Of a DNA stretch of 27,239 nucleotides, positions 1 through 8,833 are shown in pieces (the stretch's first letter is position 1; each line of letters begins with the position of its first letter). The translations under genes and the position numbers were made by a program. The stretch is from Bacteroidota bacterium. GTDB lineage: Bacteria > Bacteroidota > Bacteroidia > CAIKAF01. The DNA lies in assembly GCA_023432985.1 (NCBI GenBank), contig JAEZEQ010000055.1:1-27239 (forward strand), written 5' to 3'. The notes below the pieces were generated by a model. That model was not told the DNA's origin, made no database searches, and was given only the letters and a program-made list of their open reading frames with translations.

Positions 1-10
1 CCCCCCGAAA

Positions 11-41
11 TAAAAAAAGGGGGCGAATGACCATTCGCCCC
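11..41 (-). terminator. Rho-independent terminator of eno
   Basis: A 9-bp GC-rich perfect stem (20-28 pairs with 33-41, loop 29-32) is followed on the minus strand by a run of seven T (complement of 12-18). It lies 12 bases beyond the eno stop codon, the expected place for its terminator. Confidence 0.9.
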
Positions 42-52
42 TGACAGTCCGT

Positions 53-1342
53 TTATTTTAAAAATTTGAAATTTTTCCCATTAAAATGGGCTGAATTTCC
101 CAGTTCCTGTTCAATGCGCAATAACTGATTGTATTTGGCAATGCGGTCGGTACGAGAGAGGGAGCCGGTTTTAATTTGCCCGCATTTTAGAGCCACGGCC
201 AAATCGGCAATCGTTGTATCTTCCGTTTCGCCGCTGCGGTGACTCATCACCGATGTATATCCGTTATTATGTGCTTTTTCTACGGCTTGAATGGTTTCCG
301 TTAAAGTTCCGATTTGGTTTACCTTAATCAGAATCGAATTGGCTGTGTCTTCGTCTATACCTTTTTGCAAACGCGTGGGATTGGTAACAAACAAATCGTC
401 GCCCACCAATTGTACCGAATTTCCAATTTTTCCGGTAAGATTCTTCCATCCGGCCCAATCGTCTTCGGCCATTCCGTCTTCAATAGAAACGATGGGATAT
501 TGTTTGGCCCATTCAACCCAGAAGTCCACCATTTGATCGCTGCTCAAAATATCGCCTGTCGATTTTTTCAGGATATAGCTGTTTTTTTCGGCATCATAAA
601 ATTCGGTTGCTGCAGCATCCAGGGCTATCCATACATCCACACCCGGTTTATATCCGGCTTTTTCAATGGCCATCATCACAAAGTCGAGTGCTTCTTTATT
701 GCTTTGTAAATTCGGTGCAAATCCGCCTTCATCGCCCACATTCGTGCTATACCCTTTGGCTTTAAGAACCGATTTCAAGGCATGAAAAATCTCTGTTCCC
801 ATTTGTAGTGACTGAGAAAAAGTTTCCGCACCAAAGGGCATAACCATAAATTCCTGAAAATCGATTTTATTATCGGCATGTGCTCCACCATTCAAAATAT
901 TCATCATAGGCACAGGCAAAAGATTGGCATGAATACCGCCTATATATTTATAATAAGGCATACGCAATTCGTTGGCTGCCGCTTTGGAAGCTGCCATAGA
1001 AACAGCCAAAATAGCATTGGCACCCAAAACCGATTTGTTTTGCGTTCCGTCGAGACTGCGCATCATATCATCAATGCCTTGCTGATCGAATACATCCCAA
1101 CCGATTATGCGCTCGGCTATGATTCCATTTATATTTTCTACCGCTTTCAAAACGCCTTTGCCTAAATAACGTTTGGCATCGCCGTCTCTTAATTCCACCG
1201 CCTCATGTGCTCCGGTCGAAGCCCCACTCGGAACAGCCGCACGTCCAAATCCTCCATCGGTAGTGATGACCTCCGCTTCAACAGTGGGATTGCCCCGACT
1301 GTCTAAAATTTCTCTCGCTTGTATAGAATAGATATAACTCAT
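53..1342 (-). CDS. eno: Enolase (phosphopyruvate hydratase)
   Basis: Enolase converts 2-phosphoglycerate to phosphoenolpyruvate in cytoplasmic glycolysis and gluconeogenesis. The 429 residues match the usual family length of about 430. The N-terminal lid and the TIM-barrel signature are complete. Residues aligning with the classical site are visible: E164 (FQEF), general-base E205 (VGDEGGFAP), the Mg2+ ligands D242, E288 and D315, then K340 (LIKVNQIGT), the SHRSGET loop with H368, and K391 (IKTGSLSRTDR). The gene stands alone: it has its own promoter-like box upstream, a strong terminator downstream, and is divergent from the HMA-like gene. Nothing looks damaged. Identification is by family recognition and is very secure. 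Confidence 0.98.
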   Translation of the reverse strand: MSYIYSIQAREILDSRGNPTVEAEVITTDGGFGRAAVPSGASTGAHEAVELRDGDAKRYLGKGVLKAVENINGIIAERIIGWDVFDQQGIDDMMRSLDGTQNKSVLGANAILAVSMAASKAAANELRMPYYKYIGGIHANLLPVPMMNILNGGAHADNKIDFQEFMVMPFGAETFSQSLQMGTEIFHALKSVLKAKGYSTNVGDEGGFAPNLQSNKEALDFVMMAIEKAGYKPGVDVWIALDAAATEFYDAEKNSYILKKSTGDILSSDQMVDFWVEWAKQYPIVSIEDGMAEDDWAGWKNLTGKIGNSVQLVGDDLFVTNPTRLQKGIDEDTANSILIKVNQIGTLTETIQAVEKAHNNGYTSVMSHRSGETEDTTIADLAVALKCGQIKTGSLSRTDRIAKYNQLLRIEQELGNSAHFNGKNFKFLK

Positions 1343-1358
1343 TTGTATGTATTTTCTG

Positions 1359-1366
1359 CAAAATTA
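1359..1366 (-). promoter_or_regulatory. Bacteroidota -7 box upstream of eno
   Basis: Minus-strand TAATTTTG fits the Bacteroidota sigma-factor -7 consensus TAnnTTTG and ends 16 bases before the eno ATG, which predicts a short A-rich leader. No good TTG -33 element is seen at the usual distance, so the call rests on the -7 box and its position. Confidence 0.55.
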
Positions 1367-1426
1367 ATCATTTCGCCCGATAAAAATTTTAACTTTGAAA
1401 AAAGTAAAAAAAACAAAGTATAAACG

Positions 1427-1777
1427 ATGAAATGGATAGCTTCACTTTTATTTCTTTTTTCATTTTCAGAGCTCCATGCTCAGTCGCCCTCTAAACAAGT
1501 ACTCCGTGTTGAAACAAAGATCTATTGCGATCATTGTCTCGACTGCGAAAGTTGCGATGAGAATATATTTAACAGGGTGCATGCCCTTAATAAAGGCATA
1601 ACAAAAATCAGAGTAAAACCCGCCGAAAATGCCATTTATATAACCTATAAATCGCAAAAAACAAATCCCCAAGCTATACGTCAGAGCATATCCATGGCCG
1701 GTTTCGATGCCGATGATTTACCTGCCGATGCCGAGGCACAACAAAAACTCGACGCTTGTTGTAAACCCAAAGATTAA
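1427..1777 (+). CDS. Secreted Cys-rich heavy-metal-associated (HMA-like) protein
   Basis: This 116-residue protein has a signal peptide (about 1-19, ending LHAQ), so the mature part is periplasmic or outer-envelope. Residues 27-100 look like a ferredoxin-fold HMA domain: a beta strand leads into four cysteines spaced CxxCxxCxxC (C34, C37, C40, C43), followed by the helix-strand-strand-helix pattern and a typical AGFDADD end. A further Cys pair (C111-C112) sits near the C terminus. The CxxC site suggests binding of a soft metal such as copper or zinc; the metal is inference. It lies 21 bases upstream of the amidase gene on the same strand and is probably co-transcribed with it. No exporter or regulator gene is nearby, so a role as a classical metal-efflux chaperone is uncertain. 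Confidence 0.75.
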   Translation: MKWIASLLFLFSFSELHAQSPSKQVLRVETKIYCDHCLDCESCDENIFNRVHALNKGITKIRVKPAENAIYITYKSQKTNPQAIRQSISMAGFDADDLPADAEAQQKLDACCKPKD

Positions 1778-1798
1778 CTACCAAATATCGAATAAGCC

Positions 1799-4777
1799 AT
1801 GATGCGAAATCTTTTATTTTTTTTCCTTTTGCTGGTTTCCCCCCTCTTGCTTTATTCTCAATCTACCTACCCCGAATCGCCCTATGACGCCTCTTTTCGG
1901 GAAGCATATCAACTTTATCCTTCCATTCCGGGCGGATTTCTCGAAGCCTATGCCTGGCATAATACCCGCATGCAAGTTTTGGATCCTGTTGGACCAGAAT
2001 CCTGTCAAGGCATGCCTTCCGCAAGGGGAATAATGGGATTATATTATAATGGAAAGGGTTATTTTAGAGAAAATGGAAAAGAGGTTGCAGCCTTTTCGCA
2101 AATAGATACCAATCAGTTATTTCAAAATCCGCATCAGGAAATTTTAGCCTTTGCTTATTATCTGCAAGCCCAATTTTCGGGGTTGCAACAAAGCACAGAA
2201 AAGTTGAGGAAAATGGCCATGCTCACCGAAATACCCCATGACCAAAGTCCCGCCAATAGCTTTGCGCGCGAGGCCATACTATGGGAATGGATCCGATTTT
2301 TGAACGATAAAAATGCCGCTGCAAATTATAATTTCACGGCCTTAGGTATAGATGCTGTTGCGTTTTTCGGAGAAGAAAACTATGCCCTTCACAATTCGAC
2401 CCAGATTTATATTTCGCCACAAGCGGTTTATAATGAACAGGGCGATACACTGGCTCTTCCCAAATCGGCAGATTATGCACCGGCATTATGGGTGCCGGCT
2501 GCCTCCTGCAATTATGGTTCCCGAAATGGAGTGGCCGTAAGTGCAGTGACCATACATACCGTGCAAGGTACATATGCCGGATGCATCAGTTGGTTTCAGA
2601 ATTGTGCGGCCTCTGTTTCGGCACATTATGTAATCCGAAGTTCGGACGGACAAATTACCCAAATGGTTTCCGAATCAGATCGGGCCTTTCATGTCGGAAG
2701 TGAAAATCCATATACCATCGGATTCGAACATGAGGGCTATGTAAACAATCCAGCTTGGTATACCCAAGCCATGTACCAAAGTTCGGCCAATCTGGTGCAA
2801 GATATAGTGGCCAGCGGCTATGGCATTTCCGATTTACGCGTTTCCTGGTTCCCCTGGGCTGCCACCACACATTATAATGCCTCTTCCATTCCGGGATCTT
2901 GTGTGCGTATAAAAGGACATCAGCATTATCCCAACCAGACCCATACCGATCCGGGAGCGAATTGGGATTGGGATTATTATTTCAAACTGATAGATCCGAC
3001 TCCCCCTGCTACCGTATACACGGCACTTTCGGGCACATTTACCGATTCTGGAAATATGGGAAATTACAGCAACGACGAAAGATCCATTTACCGTGTAGAG
3101 CCGCCTAATGCAAGTAGTGTGAGCGTACAGTTTTCGAGTTTTTCATTAGAAAACAATTGGGATTATCTCTATGTCTACGACGGGAATTCGGTTTTCTCGC
3201 CACTTTTGGGCGTATTTACGGGGAATAATTTGCCTCCAAATCTCACTGCCAATTCGGGTAAAATGACCTTTGAATTCCGCAGCGATTGTGCCACAACAGC
3301 CCCCGGATGGGTAGTTGGATGGAACAGCACTTTGCCCACAGCGCCGGATACGCAAGCGCCTATAACACAAATTTCGCCCTGGAACAATTGGATTACCCAA
3401 GATACACAGGCACAAATTACCGATATAGATTCAGGGAGTGGCATAGCGCACTGTTTCTATCATGCCGCTTATTATAAGAACAATAGATGGAATGCTGCTC
3501 GCGATTACGGATTTGTGAGCGATGATTTTTCGGTACTTACAGGCGACTGGGTCAATTATGCCGGCAATTGGTCGAGCAACGGACAATGGGTGGAACAAAG
3601 CGATGAAGCCATTTCAAACAGCAATTTAGCCACAGCACTTCAGCAAAACAATGATTCCGTATTTCTCTATCATTTTGCAGCATCCTTCGATGGAACAGAT
3701 GCCAACCGACGATTCGGATTTCATTTTATGTGCGATTCCGTCCACAAAAGCAATAGAGGCAATTCCTATTTTATATGGTACAGAGATATGTATCAGCGCC
3801 TGGAATTGTACAAAGTACAAAACGATGTATTTACGATGATTCATGATACGGGATTGGTCATGCATGCGGGACAGTGGTATGATATGAAGACCTATTATCA
3901 TGTGCAAAATGGGAAAATTGCAGTATGGGTAAACGATACATTGCGGCTTAGTTATAGCGATTCTAACCCGCATTCCATTGGAAACGGAGTCTCATTTCGG
4001 AGTGGAAATGCGCGTATGCGTGTAGACTTTTTAGAGAGTTATAAAGGCAGGAAAAAGGGGAGTCCGATTCCCATTAGCGTGGGGATAAATAAAGAATGGG
4101 CGGCTTGCAATCCGTCTCCCTCATTGGCCGGAGCACAACTCAAAAGTATAGTCATCGATTCGGCCGGAAATCCGGGTTATGCTATGCAATATGCCGATGT
4201 AGATTTCACCGCACCCCATGCACCGCAAAATATAGCCGATATGCAGGCAAACGATATAGACAGTATATCGGTATATAACGGCATGTATACGGCCTATTGG
4301 GATGCGGCAGTCGATTCCCATTCCAATGTGCAATACTATTATTTCGGCATCTCACAGCATCCACCGGGCTTCGATATTTCCTTACCCAATAATCCGACAT
4401 TCCAGCTTCAAGCTTCACAGAGCCTGAGTTTACAGCCCTATGAATGGTATTATGGAGGGGTGTTTGCCCAAAATTTTGCCGGATTACATTCCGATACCCT
4501 ATGGAGCAACGGCATAATATTTATTCCATCCACGGGTTTATTTAGCGAGGAAAAAGATGGGGTAGAAATATATCCCAATCCCTCCGACGAAAATGTGAAA
4601 ATAGAGGGATTAGAGAGTCCGTCCTTGTTGCGCATAATCGACATAAAGGGGCAAGTGCTTTTCGAAAAAACAGACTATCAAAATCAGGAAATACATTTGC
4701 CTTCGGCACCGGGCAGTTATATAATCTACTATAAGAACCAGACACAAGAGGGTGTGAAAAAACTTATCAGGCACTAG
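1799..4777 (+). CDS. Secreted multidomain N-acetylmuramoyl-L-alanine amidase with T9SS sorting domain
   Basis: A 992-residue exported cell-wall hydrolase. Domains in order: signal peptide 1-20; a helical region at about 30-180 whose IPGGFLEAYAWHNTR, SCQGMPSARGIMGL and ILAFAYYLQAQF stretches recall lysozyme/lytic-transglycosylase modules (inference; E49 would be the candidate acid); amidase_2 domain about 228-398; CUB domain about 408-512; a concanavalin/LamG-like module about 570-750; a fibronectin-like stretch about 800-910; T9SS type A sorting domain about 922-992 (EIYPNPS at 923-929, C-terminal VKKLIRH). Amidase zinc ligands by alignment are H253 (TIHT), H374 (GHQH) and D384 (TDPG); the ten-residue H374-D384 spacing equals that of AmpD. 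E310 or E312 (IGFEHEG) matches the catalytic Glu. It should cleave the MurNAc-L-Ala bond outside the cell or at its surface. It follows the HMA-like gene by 21 bases. Confidence 0.88.
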   Translation: MMRNLLFFFLLLVSPLLLYSQSTYPESPYDASFREAYQLYPSIPGGFLEAYAWHNTRMQVLDPVGPESCQGMPSARGIMGLYYNGKGYFRENGKEVAAFSQIDTNQLFQNPHQEILAFAYYLQAQFSGLQQSTEKLRKMAMLTEIPHDQSPANSFAREAILWEWIRFLNDKNAAANYNFTALGIDAVAFFGEENYALHNSTQIYISPQAVYNEQGDTLALPKSADYAPALWVPAASCNYGSRNGVAVSAVTIHTVQGTYAGCISWFQNCAASVSAHYVIRSSDGQITQMVSESDRAFHVGSENPYTIGFEHEGYVNNPAWYTQAMYQSSANLVQDIVASGYGISDLRVSWFPWAATTHYNASSIPGSCVRIKGHQHYPNQTHTDPGANWDWDYYFKLIDPTPPATVYTALSGTFTDSGNMGNYSNDERSIYRVEPPNASSVSVQFSSFSLENNWDYLYVYDGNSVFSPLLGVFTGNNLPPNLTANSGKMTFEFRSDCATTAPGWVVGWNSTLPTAPDTQAPITQISPWNNWITQDTQAQITDIDSGSGIAHCFYHAAYYKNNRWNAARDYGFVSDDFSVLTGDWVNYAGNWSSNGQWVEQSDEAISNSNLATALQQNNDSVFLYHFAASFDGTDANRRFGFHFMCDSVHKSNRGNSYFIWYRDMYQRLELYKVQNDVFTMIHDTGLVMHAGQWYDMKTYYHVQNGKIAVWVNDTLRLSYSDSNPHSIGNGVSFRSGNARMRVDFLESYKGRKKGSPIPISVGINKEWAACNPSPSLAGAQLKSIVIDSAGNPGYAMQYADVDFTAPHAPQNIADMQANDIDSISVYNGMYTAYWDAAVDSHSNVQYYYFGISQHPPGFDISLPNNPTFQLQASQSLSLQPYEWYYGGVFAQNFAGLHSDTLWSNGIIFIPSTGLFSEEKDGVEIYPNPSDENVKIEGLESPSLLRIIDIKGQVLFEKTDYQNQEIHLPSAPGSYIIYYKNQTQEGVKKLIRH

Positions 4778-4832
4778 GAAAGGCTTTAAGTGTAGTTTAA
4801 CATAAAAAAGAAATAAGTAGGTTTCATTCCAT

Positions 4833-4840
4833 TATCTTTG
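4833..4840 (+). promoter_or_regulatory. Bacteroidota -7 box upstream of bshA
   Basis: TATCTTTG is an exact match to TAnnTTTG. It ends only 7 bases before the first possible ATG (4848) and 19 before the second (4860). Transcription would begin near 4844-4847, which favours 4860 as the translated start. No clear -33 TTG is present. Confidence 0.55.
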
Positions 4841-4859
4841 TAAGTAAATGAAAAAAGGA

Positions 4860-6005
4860 ATGAGAATTGGAATCGTATTATATCCAACCTTTGGAGGCAG
4901 TGGGGTAGTAGCCACAGAAATGGGTCATGAACTCGCCAAGTTGGGACATAGCATACATTTTATATCCTATAAGAGGCCGGCACGTCTCGAATATTTTGCA
5001 CCGAATATTCAGTTTCATCAGGTGAATGTGGCCGACTATCCATTATTCGAATTTGCGCCATACGAAACGGCATTATCGGGAAGAATCGTAGACGTTGCGA
5101 TGAAATACGATTTGGATTTAATACATGTACACTATGCTATTCCCCATGCTACGGCGGCCTTATTAGCCAAGCAGATATTACAGACCAAAGGAAAAGACAT
5201 ACCCGTAATTACCACCCTACATGGAACCGATATTACCATGGTAGGTCGGGATCCATATTTAGAACCCAGTGTAACCTGGGCTATAAACAGCAGCGACGCC
5301 GTAACAGCCGTATCGCGGAGTTTAAGAGATGAGACGCTGACCAATTTTCATATACATAGAGAAATAGAGGTGATTTATAACTTTATAGATCCCGGTTTAT
5401 ACGGTATTCCATCCGAGAATTGTTTGCGTGGACAAATAGCGCCTAACGGCGAAAAAGTAATCGTACACTTATCCAATTTCCGGAAAGTGAAACGCATACC
5501 CGATGTAATAGAAGTTTTTTACCGCATACGTCAGGCCATGCCGGCAAAATTGATCATGGCGGGAGACGGACCGGAGCGTGCAGAAGCCGAATTGAAAGTG
5601 AAAAATTTGGGCATAGAAGACGATGTAAGTTTTCTGGGATCCATTAAAAGTGCCAATGATGTATTGGCATGTGCCGATTTATTGTTATTGCTTTCCGAGA
5701 AAGAAAGTTTTGGTGTTTCGGCGCTGGAAGCTATGGTTAGCGGTGTGCCGGTGATTGCCTCCAATGCAGGCGGAATGCCCGAAGTGCAAGAAAATGGGGT
5801 CACCGGATATATGTGTGATGTGGGCGATGTGGAAAGCATGGGAACCAAGGCCATTTTTATTTTATCCGACGAAGAGCGTTTGGCTAAATTTAGAGCAGGA
5901 GCCCGTAAAAAGGCCGAAGAATTTTCTACCGACCGCATCATACGTCAATACGAAGACCTATACAAACGTGTGTTAGCCAAGAAAGAAAAAAGTCCGGTTC
6001 TTTAA
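4860..6005 (+). CDS. bshA: N-acetyl-alpha-D-glucosaminyl L-malate synthase
   Basis: A GT4-family glycosyltransferase that joins GlcNAc from UDP-GlcNAc to L-malate, the first step of bacillithiol synthesis, in the cytoplasm. The N terminus RIGIVLYPTFGGSGVVATE is the BshA signature, followed by HVHYAIPHA, TTLHGTDITMVGRD and NFID, and by the nucleotide-sugar site EKESFGVSALEAM. Length is 381 residues from 4860. I chose this start over ATG 4848 because AAAAAAGGA directly precedes it, it places the family's usual first residues at the N terminus, and the -7 box at 4833-4840 leaves almost no leader for 4848. The upstream start would add only four residues (MKKG). The bacillithiol genes bshB and bshC are not in the window. 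An SDR gene follows after 52 bases. Confidence 0.93.
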   Translation: MRIGIVLYPTFGGSGVVATEMGHELAKLGHSIHFISYKRPARLEYFAPNIQFHQVNVADYPLFEFAPYETALSGRIVDVAMKYDLDLIHVHYAIPHATAALLAKQILQTKGKDIPVITTLHGTDITMVGRDPYLEPSVTWAINSSDAVTAVSRSLRDETLTNFHIHREIEVIYNFIDPGLYGIPSENCLRGQIAPNGEKVIVHLSNFRKVKRIPDVIEVFYRIRQAMPAKLIMAGDGPERAEAELKVKNLGIEDDVSFLGSIKSANDVLACADLLLLLSEKESFGVSALEAMVSGVPVIASNAGGMPEVQENGVTGYMCDVGDVESMGTKAIFILSDEERLAKFRAGARKKAEEFSTDRIIRQYEDLYKRVLAKKEKSPVL

Positions 6006-6057
6006 AAAATTTCCCATTTTCGGGTATTGATAGGCATACAAAATCCACAATTCAACC

Positions 6058-6855
6058 ATGAAAGTAAAAGATAAAACCATAGTAGTTACCGGAGCCGGAA
6101 GCGGAATGGGTAGAGAGTTAAGCCTTCAATTGATAAAAAAGGGAGCTCGTGTGGCCATGGTCGACCTGAACGAGGAAGGCATGAAAGAAACGGCACGATT
6201 ATCGGGCGTGGGAGCAGACTTTATCCAATCCTTTCGTTTGGATATTTCGAATAAAGAAGAAGTATTTGCCTTGCCTCAAAAAGTGATCGATGCTTTGGGC
6301 GGGGTGGACGGACTCATCAACAATGCGGGAATTATACAACCCTTTGTGCCCGTAAAAGATTTAGAATTAGATATGGCCGAAAAAGTAATGCGTGTGAATT
6401 TTTTCGGCAGTTTATATATGTGTAAAGCCTTTTTGCCTTATTTGGCCGAACGTCCGGAAGCACATCTGGTCAATGTTTCGAGTATGGGTGGCTTTATGCC
6501 ATTTCCGGGTCAGACCCTTTATGGTGCCAGTAAAGCCGCATTAAAATTACTGACCGAAGGTTTGCAATCTGAATTAAGAAATAGCCGCATAGGAATAAGT
6601 CTGATTTATCCCGGTGCGGTAAATACAGATATAATGCATAATTCGGGGGTAGAAAACATAAGCAAAGATTCGGAAGGCACGAAAATGAAAATCACCCAAG
6701 CCGATGATGCGGCACGCCAAATGATAGAAGCTATAGAATACAAAAAAGCCGCTGTATATATTGGAAAAGATGCCCGTATGTTGATAAAATTATATCGTTT
6801 GGCTCCGGTTTGGAGTGCGGGTTTTATAGCCAAACAAATGGAAAAACTCAGGTAA
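6058..6855 (+). CDS. Short-chain dehydrogenase/reductase (SDR family)
   Basis: A 265-residue classical SDR with a complete NAD(P)-dependent oxidoreductase core. Visible motifs are the cofactor loop TGAGSGMG (11-18), D36 at the end of the second strand (which usually favours NAD(H) over NADP(H)), NNAG (88-91), the catalytic S141/S142, and YGASK with Y155 and K159. Residues after about 200 form the variable substrate lid, and the C terminus (LYRLAPVWSAGFIAKQM) is hydrophobic. The substrate cannot be read from the sequence. It follows bshA on the same strand by 52 bases with no terminator between, so co-transcription is possible, but no link to bacillithiol is known to me. The gene looks intact. 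Confidence 0.9.
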   Translation: MKVKDKTIVVTGAGSGMGRELSLQLIKKGARVAMVDLNEEGMKETARLSGVGADFIQSFRLDISNKEEVFALPQKVIDALGGVDGLINNAGIIQPFVPVKDLELDMAEKVMRVNFFGSLYMCKAFLPYLAERPEAHLVNVSSMGGFMPFPGQTLYGASKAALKLLTEGLQSELRNSRIGISLIYPGAVNTDIMHNSGVENISKDSEGTKMKITQADDAARQMIEAIEYKKAAVYIGKDARMLIKLYRLAPVWSAGFIAKQMEKLR

Positions 6856-6923
6856 AATTCCGCATTCAGCCCGTGATAATCCCATTTAGTCGGAAAACTT
6901 TTCCTTTACATAAACACAACTTG

Positions 6924-6931
6924 TATATTTA
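6924..6931 (+). promoter_or_regulatory. Possible -7 box upstream of the M1 peptidase gene
   Basis: TATATTTA is a one-mismatch version of TAnnTTTG, 15 bases before the ATG at 6947 and followed by an A-rich leader (AGAAAAAGAAAAC). No convincing -33 element is visible, so this is tentative. Confidence 0.3.
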
Positions 6932-6946
6932 CAGAAAAAGAAAACT

Positions 6947-8779
6947 ATGCAACGTATTTTGATTTTATTAGGCTTATGGCTTTTATGCATGCCTGTTTCC
7001 ATTTCTCAAACTGCAGGATATTGGCAGCAAAGAGTGGAGTACACGATGGAAGTTGACCTGGATCATACCAAGCATCAATATCAGGGAAAACAGAAACTGG
7101 TCTATTACAATAATAGTCCCGACACCCTGCACCGGGTCTTTTATCATCTTTATTTCAATGCATTTCAGCCCGGTAGCGAGATGGATATACGCAATCAGAT
7201 TTTGCCCGATTCCGACAAAAGAGTAAAAGGTCGTATTGGGGCATTGAAGCCGGAAGAGCAGGGATGGTATAAAATAAAAACACTAACACAAAATGGGAAA
7301 GAAGTGCGCACTAAAGTGGTGGGAACCGTATTGGAGGTAGATCTGGCAAGTCCGATTTTACCGGGCAGCAGTGCACAGTTCGACATGCAATATACGGCAC
7401 AAATTCCCATTCAGATTCGCCGTAGCGGAAGAAACAGCAGCGAGGGCATAGACTATTCCATGAGTCAGTGGTATCCTAAAATGGCCGAATACGACCATAT
7501 GGGCTGGCATGCCGATCCGTATATAGGACGTGAGTTTCATGGCGTTTGGGGCGATTTTGATGTGACCATTTACATAGATAAATCCTATACCATAGGTGCC
7601 ACCGGATACCTTCAAAATCCGAATGAAGTAGGCAAAGGATATGAGAATGGGCCGGTGAAAAGCACAGAAGGAGATAAAATAAAATGGCATTTTATAGCGC
7701 CGCAAGTACATGATTTTGCCTGGGGTGCAGATCCGGATTATGTGCATAAAAAAGTTCGAACTCCCGACGGAATAGATTTGCATTTTTTCTATCAGGAAAA
7801 CCCGTCTTATAAAGCAGCATGGGAACAATTACCCGAGAAAATGTTGGCTTTTTTCGAATTGATGCAAGCCAAATTCGGAAAATATCCCTACAAACAATAT
7901 AGCTTTGTACAAGGTGGAGACGGGGGAATGGAATATCCGATGATGACACTGATTACCGGAAATAGAAGCAATACAAGTTTGGTCGGAGTTTCGGTACATG
8001 AGGCCGTGCACAGCTGGTTTCATGGCGTTTTGGCCACAAATGAATTGCTTTATCCATGGATGGATGAAGGCTTTACGACCTATGCATCGAATTATATTAT
8101 GGATAAACTCTATGCAAAAAATGCACTGAATCCCTATAGAGTAGATTTTGAAAGTTATAAAGAAATAGAAGGGCATGGCTATAGAGAAATTTTGTGTACG
8201 CATGCCGATTGGTATCATACCAATTATGGATACGGAGTGGCTGCTTACAGTTCGGGTTCCGTTTTTCTTACCCAGTTAAACTATATAGTAGGAGAAGAAA
8301 TATTCAATAAATCCATGTTGAAATTTTATGATACTTGGAAATTCAAACATCCTACACCGAATGACCTGATACGGGTTTTCGAAAAAGAATCGGGCATGGA
8401 GCTCGATTGGTTCTTATTGCAATTTATTTACAGCATGAATACCATAGATTATGCCTTGGTAAATGCCGAAAAATCGAAAGAGGGTATAGAGGTTGAATTG
8501 AAGCGTATAGGAAATTTTCCTATGCCTGTAGATTTCGTTATATATTTGAAAAGCGGGGAGAAGAAATACTATACTATTCCGCTCGATATCATGCGTGGTG
8601 CCAAAACGAAAGACAATGGAGTCGGCATTCATGTTCTGCCTTCCTGGGCTTGGGTAAACCCCGTTTATCGTGTTGAAATAAGCGATGTGAAATGGAAAGA
8701 TGTAGAGAAAATAGAAATAGATCCCAGCACACGATTTGCCGATATGGATTCGAAGAATAATGTATGGGTAAAAGAATAG
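6947..8779 (+). CDS. Secreted M1-family metallopeptidase (aminopeptidase)
   Basis: A 610-residue zinc peptidase with a signal peptide (about 1-20, cleaved before QTAGYW), so it acts in the periplasm or outside the cell. Residues 30-270 form the beta-rich N-terminal M1 domain. The catalytic domain has GGMEYP (326-331), the counterpart of the GAMEN exopeptidase motif, and the gluzincin site HEAVH (351-355) with the third ligand E374 in WMDEGFTTY, exactly 18 residues after H355. A later YGYGVAAYSSGSVFL segment supplies the usual Tyr region. There is no T9SS tail. It probably trims peptides from the N terminus; the preferred residue is unknown. It is apparently monocistronic and ends at a strong hairpin shared with the convergent DUF4197 gene. 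Confidence 0.92.
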   Translation: MQRILILLGLWLLCMPVSISQTAGYWQQRVEYTMEVDLDHTKHQYQGKQKLVYYNNSPDTLHRVFYHLYFNAFQPGSEMDIRNQILPDSDKRVKGRIGALKPEEQGWYKIKTLTQNGKEVRTKVVGTVLEVDLASPILPGSSAQFDMQYTAQIPIQIRRSGRNSSEGIDYSMSQWYPKMAEYDHMGWHADPYIGREFHGVWGDFDVTIYIDKSYTIGATGYLQNPNEVGKGYENGPVKSTEGDKIKWHFIAPQVHDFAWGADPDYVHKKVRTPDGIDLHFFYQENPSYKAAWEQLPEKMLAFFELMQAKFGKYPYKQYSFVQGGDGGMEYPMMTLITGNRSNTSLVGVSVHEAVHSWFHGVLATNELLYPWMDEGFTTYASNYIMDKLYAKNALNPYRVDFESYKEIEGHGYREILCTHADWYHTNYGYGVAAYSSGSVFLTQLNYIVGEEIFNKSMLKFYDTWKFKHPTPNDLIRVFEKESGMELDWFLLQFIYSMNTIDYALVNAEKSKEGIEVELKRIGNFPMPVDFVIYLKSGEKKYYTIPLDIMRGAKTKDNGVGIHVLPSWAWVNPVYRVEISDVKWKDVEKIEIDPSTRFADMDSKNNVWVKE

Positions 8780-8793
8780 AAAGAAAAAATAAG

Positions 8794-8830
8794 AATAAAA
8801 AAAAGGATGTCTTTACGGACATCCTTTTTT
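8794..8830. terminator. Bidirectional terminator between M1 peptidase and DUF4197 genes
   Basis: An 11-bp perfect stem (8801-8811 with 8818-8828; loop 8812-8817) is flanked by an A run on the left and a T run on the right, so it can stop transcription from both convergent genes. Confidence 0.88.
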
Positions 8831-8833
8831 CAT

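Noticed and set aside
314..709. 131-codon plus-strand frame inside eno
   Set aside because: It is antisense to enolase with no ribosome-binding site or family match; the opposite frame carries all enolase catalytic residues.
7358..7828. 156-codon minus-strand frame inside the M1 peptidase gene
   Set aside because: It is an antisense shadow rich in Ile, Phe and Cys, without a promoter or known domain.
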